NCBI GenBank assembly: GCA_025331445.1
Contig: JAIWNE010000002.1
Location: forward strand, 620,001-684,000
Direction: 5' to 3'
Length of the DNA: 64,000 nucleotides
From: Blakeslea trispora
Taxonomy: Eukaryota; Mucoromycota; Mucoromycetes; Mucorales; Choanephoraceae
The notes under the pieces are model-generated. The model was not told the origin of the DNA and made no database searches. It worked only from the letters and a program-made list of their open reading frames with translations. Made by a program: the position numbers and the translations under genes. Shown one piece after another: positions 47,441-59,056 of the stretch. How positions within the stretch are numbered: position 1 is the stretch's first letter; each line of letters opens with the position of its first letter.

Positions 47441-50400
47441 TTACATGACAATTTTACTGAAACTCTGTAAAATGCGTTGAGTGACAGTTTTTGATTTGAC
47501 ATTGCTCTTGAATAAATATGACATATCAGCTATAAGAGCAGGTGTGACATTGATTTGGCTATCTACAGCCATAGCATAAGTGGTATCTTTAAGGCGATGC
47601 GTCACCTCAACTTCTTCTGCTACACTGGTTGCTCTCTTGACAATTTCAAAGGGAATACCAGCCATAGTAGCTACATTCATACCAAATGATTTCTCACAAA
47701 TGCCATCTGTAAGTTTGTATAGGAAAGTGACATTATGTTCATCGTCATCCATAATATAGCCCCTATAGAATAAAGAAAGAAACTCAATAAGGAAACAAAG
47801 AGAGAGGTAAAGGAGAAGAAGAGACTTACATGTGCATATTCTTGATTTCAGGGGAACGTTCAAATTCTTTACATAATGTTTGGTAATGTGTAGCAAACAT
47901 ACCCAAACATCCCACATGGGTAGCCAAGTAATGCAGAACACCATAAGCAATAGCATAGCCATCAAACGTTGATGTACCACGGCCCAATTCATCTAGAATG
48001 ACCATCGAGCGAGGTGTTGCTTCCTTCAGGATCTTGGATGTTTCAGCCAGTTCTACCATAAAGGTAGATTGTCCGCCCATAATGTTATCATTTGCACCAA
48101 TACGAGTATAGATACGATCGCAAGGTGTCATACGACAAGAGGATGCTGGCACATAGCCACCTAATTGGGCCAAAATGATGGCAACACAGGTTTGGCGAAG
48201 TAGTGTTGATTTACCACCCATGTTAGGACCCGTCAATACAACTACACTTGGATCAGATCCGCCTAAACCAACATCATTTGGAATGAAGTCAGTAGCCACA
48301 CCAGGTACAACACAAGGGTGGCGAAGATCCTTGAATTCAATCAGAGATTTCTCTTGCTCCACAAACACAGGACGACAGGCTGGCTCGCCCATTTGAATAG
48401 ATCCTTTAGCAAGACCCATCAATGCATCCAAATGAGCTATTGTTTGGACAGAAGAGAGCCATGTTACATATGAGCTATCAAATGCTTCATAGACTTGTAG
48501 GGCAAACTTCTTTACAAATTCATTCTTAGTTTCCAACAGTTCTTTGTAAGTTGTTACTAGAGTTTTCACTGTATTATCCCAATAACGAGTGATTTTCTGA
48601 CCATAGAAAATAAAAGAGAAATGATAAGTATACGATGTTCTTTTTTTTCTGTTATATACACAAAGAAAGAAGATTTACACTGGTAGTTGAAAGTTGAATC
48701 CAATCTCTAGGTACAGAAACACCTTTAGGTATTTCCATTTGATACAAATCTTTGCCTAAATGTTTATATTCTACTCGAGCACATCTGCAGCAAAAGAAAA
48801 AAAAAGAAAGAGAAAGTGTATGAGACAAAAAGAAGAGAAAAAAAATGTTTGTATCCCTACTTCCTTACTTTAGCTGTCGTTTTACTTGAACAAGATGCTC
48901 ATCAAATTGGGTTTCAACATCTGCTATCTGCTGCTCCAAATCATCCCAGTCTTGATTGGTCCCGGCTTGAGGAACGATTGTCTTTGTCTTTTGATAATCT
49001 ACATCTACTTCAGCGATGACAAATGATTCAGATAGCGTATGTAACACGTCGGAAATATCAGGAAATCCCTCAATGAGATGCAGCAACAAATTCGATTTGA
49101 TTTGTGCACGATGCTCCTTTAGTGTTTCAATAATCTCTTTTGCCAGCTCAAAGCCTTGTAGTGTTGACAAATACTCTTTTACTTTGATGCGGCCCGAATG
49201 AATACGGGATATAAGACGTTCTAAATCAGGTAGAGAGGCCAATGGTTTGGATACCATGTCATTGAGGCCAAGGTTCATGATATCCTCAATGGCATCTAAA
49301 CGTTGATTGATTTCGTCTGCTTTTCGCAAAGGATGACAAAGCCATTGCTTAAATTGGCGCTTACCAAAGGGTGTAATACTGTTAGCTAGCAACTTGAATA
49401 CAGTACCCTCAGTACTTCCATCATGTGAGTTTTGAAAGATTTCGAGATTTGCCAGAGTTTGTCCATCCAAGATAAGAGAAGTCGTGTTTCGGATGGGATC
49501 ATACATCAGTATGTTTTTAGCAGACAACAACTCTCTATCTAGTTTGAGCTTATCAGAATAAAAAAGAAAGCGTATGTGTGCTTGTTGATTAGTTTATGTT
49601 TAAACAAGAAAATTCAGAGTGTTACTTACGGATCGAAGGTACCAAATCAATGCACCAAAAGCAGACATAAGTAAGGGATCTTGACGTGCCTCATGCATAG
49701 CTTTGACAAGACCCTCATTACTATTGCTTTCAACAAAGTAATCACTAAAGTTCAGTTCGTCTTCAGTCATGCGTGCGTCCCAAAACTCAGTCTCAGGCAT
49801 CAACATGTTCCAAAGAGGTTCATTCAAGATAGATTTTAATAAGCGAGTGGTCGTCTTGGAAAGTCTGCCTTTCTCAGTCACCAATTCTCGAGGTTTGATC
49901 TGCATGATCAAGGTCTCTAATTTAGTGCGCTGAACGTCATCTTCAAAGTGAACTAGATTGAACTGAGCAGTTGAGGTATCAACAAAACAAATGCCGAAAG
50001 AAGGAGACATGGCTTCATCTGCACAGTATTCCTTGATAGACATACAGTAAGTGCTGAGTTCGTTTGTCAGTAAGCCTGCATCAACCAAGGTACCTGCTGT
50101 CAAGACAGAGGTCAATTCACGACGAATGACTTTATCCGCTTTAGAAGCAGCTGATTTCTCACGCATGGATTTACCGATGGCTGTTTCCATCTGATCCACC
50201 TTGGCCACCTTGTGTCCCTTAGCGATGAACTGAGCAGTCCAATAATCAAATGACATCTCGGGCACACCCACCATACGCATATTCACCCGGTCTGTCATCT
50301 TGAGATCAAAGTCCTTATGACCAATATCAGCATCTTTTTCGTACAACTCGTAGAATTTGCCCTTCTTGAAAAACACAATGGTGTCCCAATGCTTATGCTT

Positions 50401-51260
50401 AACTTCCCAATACTGTTTTTCAAAAGGTGTAAATCTCTGCCAGGCAGAAGGAGGAATATAAAGTGTTCTGGGATCGTATTCAGGAGAATCGGGGCGGTTA
50501 CCTTGAAGATCCTTGGGATCTTGAAGCCATTGGTATCGATCATCGTTTTTTTCTTTGAATTTTTGGCTTCTCTCCATCTTTTTTCTGTCTTGGTAGAGTT
50601 GAGTCTGGAGAGGAAACTGGTAGGAGGTTTCTCATAAACAGATACTTTTTTGAAGCGCTCCATCAGTGGTGTGACAGCTACTGGAGCAGTCTGTTTTGGC
50701 TCAACCATCACAGTATCACTATCTTCATCCATATCATCTGCAAATATATCTTCTAGTTCTTCTTGATCTATTCCAGCTGCTTTTGGTATAAACTCATCTT
50801 CACTGTCTTCTGAGATACGTCGCACAAGTCTTCTCTTTTTCTCTTTAGATTATGTAGTGAGCATTCTGCACTCATTTTCTTTAATATGATTTTTTTTTTT
50901 ACCTCGAACTGGACTTTTCACTGTCTGGTCTTCCTCTTCTTCTTGGTCTGATTCCTTATAACTTACACGCTTACGTTGGCGACTCTAACACATACACAGC
51001 ATGAGCAATAAGGCATAAAGCAAATTTCTCAAAAATATTGTTCATACTCTTCCAGTTGTTAATGACTGATTTTCTTCTAATTCATCCTCGACTTCTAGTG
51101 ACTTGTTTTCTGATCTGACAGTCGAATTTTGCTTTATAACTAGATCAGGTGTTGTTTCGTTCTTAATTTCAGGCTTTGGTTTACTTGGAGAAGGTTGCTT
51201 ATTAAAGAAGGAAAGTAATGAACTCTGTTGTTGTTGTTGAGCTTTCTTTCCGGGCGCCAT
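47441..51260 (-). CDS. MSH6: DNA mismatch repair protein MSH6
   Basis: Multi-exon. MutS-homologue subunit that pairs with MSH2 (MutS-alpha) to recognise base mismatches. The N-terminus has a PCNA-binding PIP box (QQSSLLSFF) within the first 25 residues, then an acidic/basic linker. Domain I carries the MSH6 mismatch-recognition region: TIVFFKKGKFYELYEKDADI (the Phe-x-Glu motif as KFYEL) and YDPRTLYIPPSAWQRFTPFE. The ATPase has Walker A TGPNMGGKSTLLRQT, signature GANDNIMGGQSTFMVELAET, Walker B ILDELGRGTSTFDG and the FATHYQ switch. It ends QRILQSFSKIVM. The start is the ATG giving MAPGKKAQ; an upstream in-frame extension lacks an ATG. Near 50590-50640 the frame changes, most simply by a 41-nt intron (see findings). 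Confidence 0.95.
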
Positions 51261-51914
51261 GCTCTCTTTTGACAATGAAAGAAAAATAAAGAAAAAAAAT
51301 CCAGGACGCGGAACGCGACACGCTTAATTTTTTCAAGTTTTTTTTTTTTCGGAACTTGAATATAATCATTTCAGTGACAATAAACTTATGCTTCAATGAC
51401 TTGGCTTAAAGACAGACAGTGGCATCTCTGCCTTTATAAGATTAATGACTTGAAATTATATGTTGAATATGGAATGAAGTGATAACAATTTAAACGTGTC
51501 TCTGCAAAACATAAAAAGTCTTTCGCAACCTTTTGCTGGTTATGATAGTATGCTGCTTGCATGACTTTATAGACGTTCTGAATATATACATACACCTGGG
51601 GTCTTTGCCGGAGGTTGAGTCAATGTGAAGATGCACTTAAAAATATGTGATAGTGACAGTTGAATGCATCTCTCGATTTGTAAGCAGATTACATTTCAGC
51701 TAAAGAGAGATGGATTTCAAATCCAATTGTATTTGATTTTTGCATGAAGTCCGTAGTCATTCTACAACCTGTTCGACTCGGAATTAATTTAGCCAGAATA
51801 TCAGCCAAATCTGACAGGGTTCCCTTTTTTTTTTCTTCAACATTCTTTAACTTCGATATTTCTTTCTTTTTTTTTTGTATATTATTAATATTTTGTATTA
51901 TATTTCAAACAATT
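51261..51914. promoter_or_regulatory. divergent promoter region, MSH6/MIA40
   Basis: 654 bp between the start codons. The MIA40 side ends in T-rich tracts (about 51823-51905). No other element recognised. Confidence 0.45.
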
Positions 51915-52485
51915 ATGTCTACTGTTGTCGAAGGCAAGGATACTGTCAGATTTGTTGATGAAGAACAAGTGAGTCAGGCCGCCGCCACTGCTGCTGCTGC
52001 TGAGACTGAGAATGCTCCTGCTGAAGCCAAGGAAAATGATCAATCTGCTGCTTTTAACCCAGAAACCGGTGAAATTAATTGGGATTGTCCTTGTAAGTTG
52101 TCTTGATCAAGAAATAAACAAATGAAGCAACCAGTTTTTCTGCTTGTCATTCTTACATTTTTATTTTTTATGTATAGGTTTGGGCGGTATGGCACAAGGT
52201 CCTTGTGGTGAACAATTCAAGGCTGCTTTCAGTTGTTTTGTTTATTCTGAAGCCGAACCTAAAGGATTGGATTGTGTAGAGAAATTCAAAGATATGCAGG
52301 ACTGTTTCCGTCGCCACCCCGACGTGTATGGCGATGAAATTGATGACGATGAAGAAGAAGAGGAAACAGCAAAACCCATTGAGGAAGAAGCTAAAGAAGT
52401 CACCACAACTGTTGCCCTTTCAGCATATGAAGGCGAAACTTCTTTTACTGATTCTGTTTCTTCTTGGGTTTCTTCCTGGTTCTAG
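51915..52485 (+). CDS. MIA40: mitochondrial intermembrane-space import oxidoreductase MIA40 (CHCHD4)
   Basis: Two exons (51915-52092, 52178-52485), 161 aa. Catalyses disulfide-coupled import of small Cys-rich proteins into the mitochondrial intermembrane space. The redox-active CPC motif is INWDCPC (Cys58-Pro-Cys60), and the intron splits the second Cys codon. The CHCH core has twin Cx9C motifs: [12 protein letters not shown] and [11 protein letters not shown]. An acidic tail follows ([19 protein letters not shown]). The chosen start lacks a presequence or membrane anchor, like animal CHCHD4. An in-frame upstream ATG at 51744 would add a basic segment and an F/I/L-rich stretch, but that codes from a T-rich leader and is probably untranslated. 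Confidence 0.92.
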
Positions 52486-52676
52486 ACTCATAAAATCATT
52501 ATAGACATCCATAAAGCCATGACGCTTCTCTAAGCCAAGAGTTACAAAAATAAGCATGCATATCATATACAACAGCATTTTTCTTTTTTTTTATCACCAT
52601 TTTACTACCTCAATTTGGAAAGTAAAAAAATATCTTCTATTTGTATAATAAATAGCCTACATCCCCTTTTTCTTTA

Positions 52677-53654
52677 TTATTCATTTCCCCTTTCTTTTAC
52701 TTCTAAAAAGTCCAACAATGCTTGATAACAAAAGCCATACTGGGCTTCTGCTTGTACCATGGTTGTACGCTGTTTGCGGAATTCATCTGTAAGGTAAAAG
52801 ATAGGATCCAGCATAAATTGCGGGTTGTTCCTTACTAAAACTTCAGCAGAATCAATGACACAAAATGTACCAGTACGGCCACAACCAGCACTGCAATGAA
52901 CAAGTACGGGCTTGTTAGCTTCCTGTAACTGTCTAGTCAATTGGATCAATCCAATGACTTTGTTTGTTTCTTTAGGTACACCATGATCAGGCCAGCCCAA
53001 GAATTGCAATTGAGTCACCTTGGCTTCCTCCACTACCTGATCTTGGTTGTAAAAGGAGACTTGGATGGTTCTCTGAATGCATGCTGCCTCTGTGTTCTCA
53101 GTTTCCTCTTGCACATTTATTACCTTGACTGTCATGCCGTGTTGTGTCCATTCGAGTGTTTGATCTCCCACGGGCCAATAGCGTGCACATTTCTCTACCT
53201 TGCCATCCATCTGAGCTGTCAAGCAGACAATAACAGGCACCTGTTGCTCTACTACTAGTCGCCAAAAGTCTATTAATGTATGAGGTGTGGGTCCTTGGGT
53301 GGCAATATAGACTCGAGGGATATCATGGGGAGCTACAATCCAGCTGGCATTGATGTAGTCGTCATGACTAAATCCCAGTCTTTTGTCTGTCAGTTTGATG
53401 CAGTTGTTATCATAGGGTACAATGTCCGAGTATCTATTCAGCTTCTTGTTTTTTCGAGCTTCTTTGTGCTGATAATCAGGTAGTTTGTATCTCTCTTCTT
53501 CTATGCGGTTGATTTGTGTAAAACGGTGGTGCGCATAGCTTTGAAACTTGGCGGGATCTTTCAAGAGAGATCTAAGGATGTCAACTGGTGTTTTTTCAGG
53601 TGTGTTTGGGGTGGACATGGAGTGAAAGACTTTTCGAACTGTTCGCCACTTCAT
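52677..53654 (-). CDS. classical protein tyrosine phosphatase
   Basis: Intronless, 325 aa, a single PTP domain filling almost the whole protein. Hallmarks: NRYSDIVPYDNN (the substrate-tyrosine loop region, KNKKLNRY motif), DDYINASWI, YIATQGPTPHTLIDFWRLV, the WPD loop FLGWPDHGVP, the catalytic P-loop VHCSAGCGRTGTF (HCxxGxxR, with Cys and Arg present) and a Q-loop region QAEAQYGFCYQALLDF. It dephosphorylates phosphotyrosine. Nearest relatives are likely the fungal Ptp1/Pyp type, and MAP kinases would be plausible substrates, by inference. Alternative starts at internal Met (MSTPNTPEK, residue 13) would not affect the domain. Convergent with MIA40. Confidence 0.92.
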   Translation of the reverse strand: MKWRTVRKVFHSMSTPNTPEKTPVDILRSLLKDPAKFQSYAHHRFTQINRIEEERYKLPDYQHKEARKNKKLNRYSDIVPYDNNCIKLTDKRLGFSHDDYINASWIVAPHDIPRVYIATQGPTPHTLIDFWRLVVEQQVPVIVCLTAQMDGKVEKCARYWPVGDQTLEWTQHGMTVKVINVQEETENTEAACIQRTIQVSFYNQDQVVEEAKVTQLQFLGWPDHGVPKETNKVIGLIQLTRQLQEANKPVLVHCSAGCGRTGTFCVIDSAEVLVRNNPQFMLDPIFYLTDEFRKQRTTMVQAEAQYGFCYQALLDFLEVKERGNE

Positions 53655-54042
53655 TTTTTCTCAACAAAGAAATTATGAAGTCATTTTAACAGCAGCTTGA
53701 GGTTCTATAGCTTAGTGTGTGCGTGTGTGTGTGTGCGAAAGGGGAGATCAATCTAGCTTTCTATGTGTTGAATTCAAAACTATACATGCACAAGAAATCC
53801 AATTCTTTGTGTGTTGCATGAAACAGACCTTGATTGTCTAATAGAATGAAAAGATGGGGGAAAAGAAATGCACCTATTACTTAAGCCTTGTTCTAGTTTC
53901 TCTCCCTTATTTTTTATTTTTTTTTTACTATCATCAAGTTAAGGTGTGACGAATTAAAAAATCAAGGGGAGATAAAATACACTCTTTTCTCTTTCTTTTA
54001 TTGAGTCTTCTTTTCTTGTTCTACCTAATCTCGCTAGTCATC
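53655..54042. other. divergent upstream region with (GT)n tract
   Basis: Short GT/CG-rich alternating tract at about 53716-53737, then T-rich leader before the next start. Divergent promoter region for the phosphatase and the unrecognised gene. Confidence 0.5.
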
Positions 54043-54986
54043 ATGTCTAGTAACTCTTCTCTATACCCATCGAATACATCTCTGTCGAATCAACAGCCTG
54101 GACTATATGAATATCTTTCTGAGCTAGTTTCAAAGCGTGTGGCAACTTTCAACTACATTCGAAAGACACACGAAGGCACAACACACTGGTTCAATACCAT
54201 TTTATTGACAAGAGAGAGCCTGGTTACCATGTATCCTAACAGCAAAATGACGAGAAGGTTTTTGAAAGAATCATGAGCTTGTTATCTGACATCAGCTAAA
54301 GGGTGTTTTGAAATAGAACGTTTAATTTTTATGCATTGGGATTATCTCTTGGTGCTATTTTAGAGATCACAAATCCCGTTGATTATATCAAGGCTTTAAA
54401 CCAAATTATGAGTGAATTTGAACGATACACAAATGATGATTCAAACAAGAAAATGGTATATAAAGAACACACACACACATACACACACACACACACAGAA
54501 AGAGAGAAAAAGAGAGAGAAAGCGTAGACACATCTCATCCCCCCCTTTTTAATGATAGAAAAACATTTTCAGAAAGGCTAAATCAAAAGATGAAAACAGC
54601 TTTTTAGAAAACACAGGAGATTACGATTATTTGATGATACCTCACATTCCATTTGAAATGGACTATTTCGAGACATTTTTCACTTTGATCGATATCATGG
54701 CAGAAGCTTATCATAAACTACTCGTCGGCACAGAAGGTCCTATATGTACACAAAGCTTTTTTGATATGGTACTCAAATGTGATGCCAAGTTTAAGGTGAG
54801 ATACATCTAACCTTTAAACCGATTCAGTCGCTCATTTATTATGAGTAGAAAATTGTAACAATGATTACAAAAGAATTGGATGTACTTGCAAGAAGTGCAA
54901 TTAAGGAGGAACTTAGGCTCATTGATCCTCTCTGTCATTTCTCAAAGATGTCTTCTACTATTGAATTAGACTCTGCAGATATGTAG
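54043..54986 (+). CDS. conserved-looking protein of unknown function
   Basis: About four exons (roughly 54043-54257, 54317-54455, 54560-54795, 54849-54986), about 240 aa. It starts MSSNSSLYPSNTSL and continues GLYEYLSELVSKRVATFNYI, HWFNTILLTRESL, then TFNFYALGLSLGAILEITNP, DYIKALNQIMSEFERY, MIPHIPFEMDYFETFFTLID, GTEGPICTQSFFDMVLKC and KIVTMITKELDVLARSAIKE. It is mainly helical, without signal peptide or clear transmembrane segment, and the exon joins restore hydrophobic-polar periodicity, so I believe it is a real gene. I do not recognise a named domain. A (CA)n tract at about 54468-54497 lies in its second intron. The third exon's exact edges are uncertain. Confidence 0.6.
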
Positions 54987-55715
54987 AATAAGAATGAAAT
55001 GTATGGTTTAAAACGATGGTTATTTATTAAAAGCCAAAAATAGCTTTGTTATGGACGCAGGTTATTCGTCTAGAAACAATCTCTAGCTCTTTTTCTCTTT
55101 TCTTAAATGTGTGTTTGAACTAGACATTCATCAGATTAAGCTTCTTATTATCACTGTGATGTTTTGTTAATGATCTCTTCTAAACAAGCATGCCTTTATG
55201 AAGAGTGCTTTTGATAGAATCCATTGTGTCTTTTATGGTACTACACTAAAACTGTTTCATCTGTCACTTCTTATAGTAATCAATGACATAGAGATGCATG
55301 ATCTTCTGCAGTAATGATGATCCAGTTTACCGGATAATGTATTGAGCAGAATGAAAAAAGAAATAGCTCTATGTAGAAAATCATTTATCCCGCTTTTCTT
55401 TTGTAGACGGGAAAATATGAAGCCTTTTATTTCTGAATAGAGATAGATCAAATTAGCATATATTTTTGATTTATGGGTGTAATAAAGGAGTTTAAATCAT
55501 TGAGAATATTTTAATATAGACCTACAGAAATGGCTTTACTTTTTTCCCCTTTTCTTTTTCTTCCCCCCCCCCCAATTATTTTTTCTTTTCCTTTTTTTTT
55601 TATTCTTATTGTAAAGAGAAGCTTATCTTGGTACTGCTTTCTCTATAAGATAATCAAAGAAAGAGAAAGAAAAAGCAGGATTGAGTGACTGCCAAAGTAA
55701 TAGAATAAGAGAACC
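54987..55715. other. intergenic, promoter side of lipin gene
   Basis: AT-rich; a C-run (about 55564-55573) and T-rich tracts precede a purine-rich leader just upstream of the lipin ATG. No ORF of interest. Confidence 0.55.
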
Positions 55716-58700
55716 ATGGATTATATAGGCAACCTTCTTTCATCCATCAATAATTTCTACAATGAAATCAATCCAGCAACGCTTTCAGGTGCTATTGATA
55801 TCATTGTGGTCGAGCAAGAAAATGGAGATCTTGCAAGTTCACCTTTTCATGTTCGCTTCGGTAAACTATCTTTGCTTTTACCCCAGGAGAAAAAGGTAAA
55901 GAAAAAAGAGGGAAAACGGTCAAGTGGAACTCAACTGTCAATGCATACTACCGGAGTTCCAATGGGATTTGTTGGGGTTGATTGACTTACCTTCCTTTTT
56001 GTCTAGGTGGAGATCAAAGTCAATGGAGATACAATGCCTTATTTCATGAAGGTAGGCGAGGCAGGAGAAGCATTTTTCGTTTTTGAGACCGAACATGAAG
56101 TTCCTGAGGAATACCAAACATCACCTATTTTGCAAGCATTGACCAAAGATAATAATCAGCCTAATTTTGAGGTAATACAACCGAGGAAAGAAACAAGAGG
56201 CTTGTTTCCAAACGGAATTAAACAAGCAACTATTAGGAACCGCCTTTCTTGGATATCAGTGAAAAAAGAGACGACAAAGGTGAGCATCAAATGAAACGGG
56301 AGTAAAGTTTGGTTAGACTAACCTCACAAAAAGATGATGTTCCTGAAAAGAGAGAGGATTGGCTGGATGAAGACGAAAATGACAAAAAGGACCATGTACC
56401 AGCTGAATTACAGTCACCCAAAATGTTTATTGAAGAGCAACTAGACAAAGTGGTAACCAAAATGGATCAGCAAAAGTCACAAACAGAGAACAACCTTTAC
56501 TCGATGGACGATGGATCCCATTTGCTGGAGCGTGTTGTGCCTGAAATCATCACAACAACGACTGTTGCCAAAGAAAGGTTTATTGTTCGACCTTCCAATG
56601 GCGATATTCATGGATTTTGGATGGATGTAACACACACTGCTGATGAGGACATTCATATATCGCCCAACACAACTGAAGATACATCAAATGATGACAAAGA
56701 GTCTATTGTGCTTGATATTTCTGGTTACAAAACTCGACAGATCAACAAAGACGAAAATGAAGACACAAAAGAAGAGGATCCTAAAAAGCTTGTGACGGTC
56801 CATACAGATCATGAACATGAAGCACCTACAGGAAATTACACTGCAGAAGATGTCAAAGAACAAGAATTGATACCAGAATCCAATCTGGACGCTATCGATG
56901 GTGACACAGTACAGATCAAACCAGGAAGAACCTACCGAATTGAGATGAGCTTATGTGGACTTTCATCCCTAAGTTATGACGAAGACGAGAACCGTTTACT
57001 GTTTAGCGATCGACAAATTAGCTATGATGCATTTGTTCATAACCCCAGTATTTTGAATGATCCTCGACTTGTCTTTCGTTACAATAACCATTATTTTGCT
57101 ACAAGTCACAATAGCCCTCTCTTTACATCACTGCTTATCTTCAAGAAGCCATTAGATCACAAGGATAATTCTACTCATAAGGCGGCTGATAGCAGAGATA
57201 CCTATTCCTATGGTCGTGGATGGCGACAATGGTTGAGTCGTTCTTCTTCGGCCGAGCCTGTACCTACTCTCGACAATCTACAGACATCTCCAGATCAAGA
57301 CGAACAAGATCATGCATCTTATGAGGAGCGTACCACATTTACGACCACAACCAAGACCACATCTGTTGGATGGACGAAAGAGCAAGAAAAACAAGATGAT
57401 TCGACTTTCTTTGCTAAACGCAAGAATTATGCTAAAACATTGCGTCTCACATCTGATCAATTGAAAACCTTAGGCCTAAAGAAGGGTGTGAACACCATTA
57501 GCTTTTCAGTCAGCTCTGCCTATCAAGGAGCAGCTACCTGTGTAGCCAAGATTTTCTATTGGGATCATGACATCAAAGTAGTGATCTCTGACATCGATGG
57601 CACCATCACTAAATCGGATGCCATGGGTCATTTGATGACCATGATTGGTAAAGACTGGACGCATGCAGGTGTTGCTCAACTCTATACTGATATAGCTAAC
57701 AATGGCTATCATTTCTTATATCTCACAAGCCGTGCTATTGGACAGGCAGACTATACCCGTGATTATCTAAAGAATATCCTTCAAGATAACTATCAGCTGC
57801 CTGAAGGGCCTGTTATCATGTCTCCGGATCGCCTGTTTACTTCACTTCATCGAGAAGTGATCATTCGAAAGCCCGAAGTATTCAAGATGGCTTGTTTGAA
57901 GGATATCAAGCGGTTGTTTGGTGAACGCGATACATTCTACGCCGGTTTTGGTAATCGTATCACAGATGCCATCTCTTACCGTAGTGTCAATGTACCTTCT
58001 TCACGTATTTTTACCATTGATCCTCAAGGCGATGTTAAACTTGAAAGAGTGATTGGTTTCAAGTCATCCTATGTGCTCCTGAAGGATCTTGTGGATCAGA
58101 TCTTCCCACCCATCAATAAGGCGATTAAAGAAGAATACAGCGATTACAATTTCTGGAAAGCGCCCATGGCTCATATTGATCTGTCAGAGCTAGAAGAGGA
58201 AATACCTGTACCTACATCACCAAAACCAAAGCCCATCAAGCCTGATCCTGTCAGTAGTTTGCCCAAAGAATCTATTGTCGATTTTACACCTGAACCAAAA
58301 AGAGGGTTGTTACACAGCTTAACATCAAGAACAACTCAACCTACCAAAAAGGCTTCTCTCTCTTCACTAACATCAAAGAAACTGACCGCCTTCAATAGTG
58401 CACCTAATCTTTCTGTAGCGCCCAAAAGTGAAGACTTGGCTCAGAAGCAAACACAGTCTGCTCGCTTTATGTCAGATCCAGATATCAATCAGCTAAAGGA
58501 AGTAGCAGAGCAGTCTTCAACCCATTTACCTGCACAAACAGCATCTGTAGGCATTATGAGTAAAGTGATGGGTGGCGTATTCTCGAGAAAACCTGCTTCA
58601 AATCCAATCAAAGAGGGTGATGATCAGGACGAACAGCACGCTAACAATAAGACTCCTGGTGTTCAGGCAGATGAAGAGACAGTTCATTCAGATGTAGATG

Positions 58701-58738
58701 AATTAGATTTAGATGAAATTCCATTTATATATGACTAA
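55716..58738 (+). CDS. PAH1: lipin / phosphatidate phosphatase (Pah1/Ned1 type)
   Basis: Four exons: 55716-55895, 56007-56171, 56237-56279 (a 43-nt microexon) and 56334-58738, giving about 930 aa. The N-LIP domain is clear: MDYIGNLLSSINNFYNEINP, TLSGAIDIIVVEQENGDLAS, SPFHVRFGKLSLLLPQEKK, VEIKVNGDTMPYFMKVGEAG, EAFFVFETE. The middle holds acidic, probably regulated sequence and a conserved SLCGLSSL segment. The C-LIP catalytic domain has VVISDIDGTITKSDAMGHLM (DxDxT phosphatase motif, both Asp present). It dephosphorylates phosphatidate to diacylglycerol, steering lipids between membrane and storage. The microexon is needed to read EPPFLDISEKRDDK in frame; skipping it leaves no phase-compatible join. 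The C-terminus is acidic (DELDLDEIPFIYD), as in yeast Pah1, where an acidic tail serves Nem1-Spo7 docking. Confidence 0.95.
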
Positions 58739-59056
58739 GTAGAACTTGTATTTTAATATATATATTTATGTACGCATTAAAAAAAAGGATGAAGGGATTG
58801 TTGAGCAAGCCACGCAGGCTTATTCATATGTTCTTTGTGTATCATATCAATAGTGTAGACGAGCTGCGGTAATGACAAAAGAGAAAAAAAGGGAAGGTAT
58901 ACAATGATAAAAGTAATTTTGACCTACACAAAATGATTGAGACAAGCAGTAAAATTTGCTGTATATCTCTCACAATTCTTTATAGTCCATCTTAACGCAT
59001 CTCTACATTCAAAACTGTAGATTACTTGGCAATGATCAAATAATCCTTACACTCAT
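58739..59056. other. intergenic
   Basis: AT-rich spacer between lipin and the transposase remnant. I looked for the left terminal inverted repeat of the Tc1-like element here and did not find one. Confidence 0.5.
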
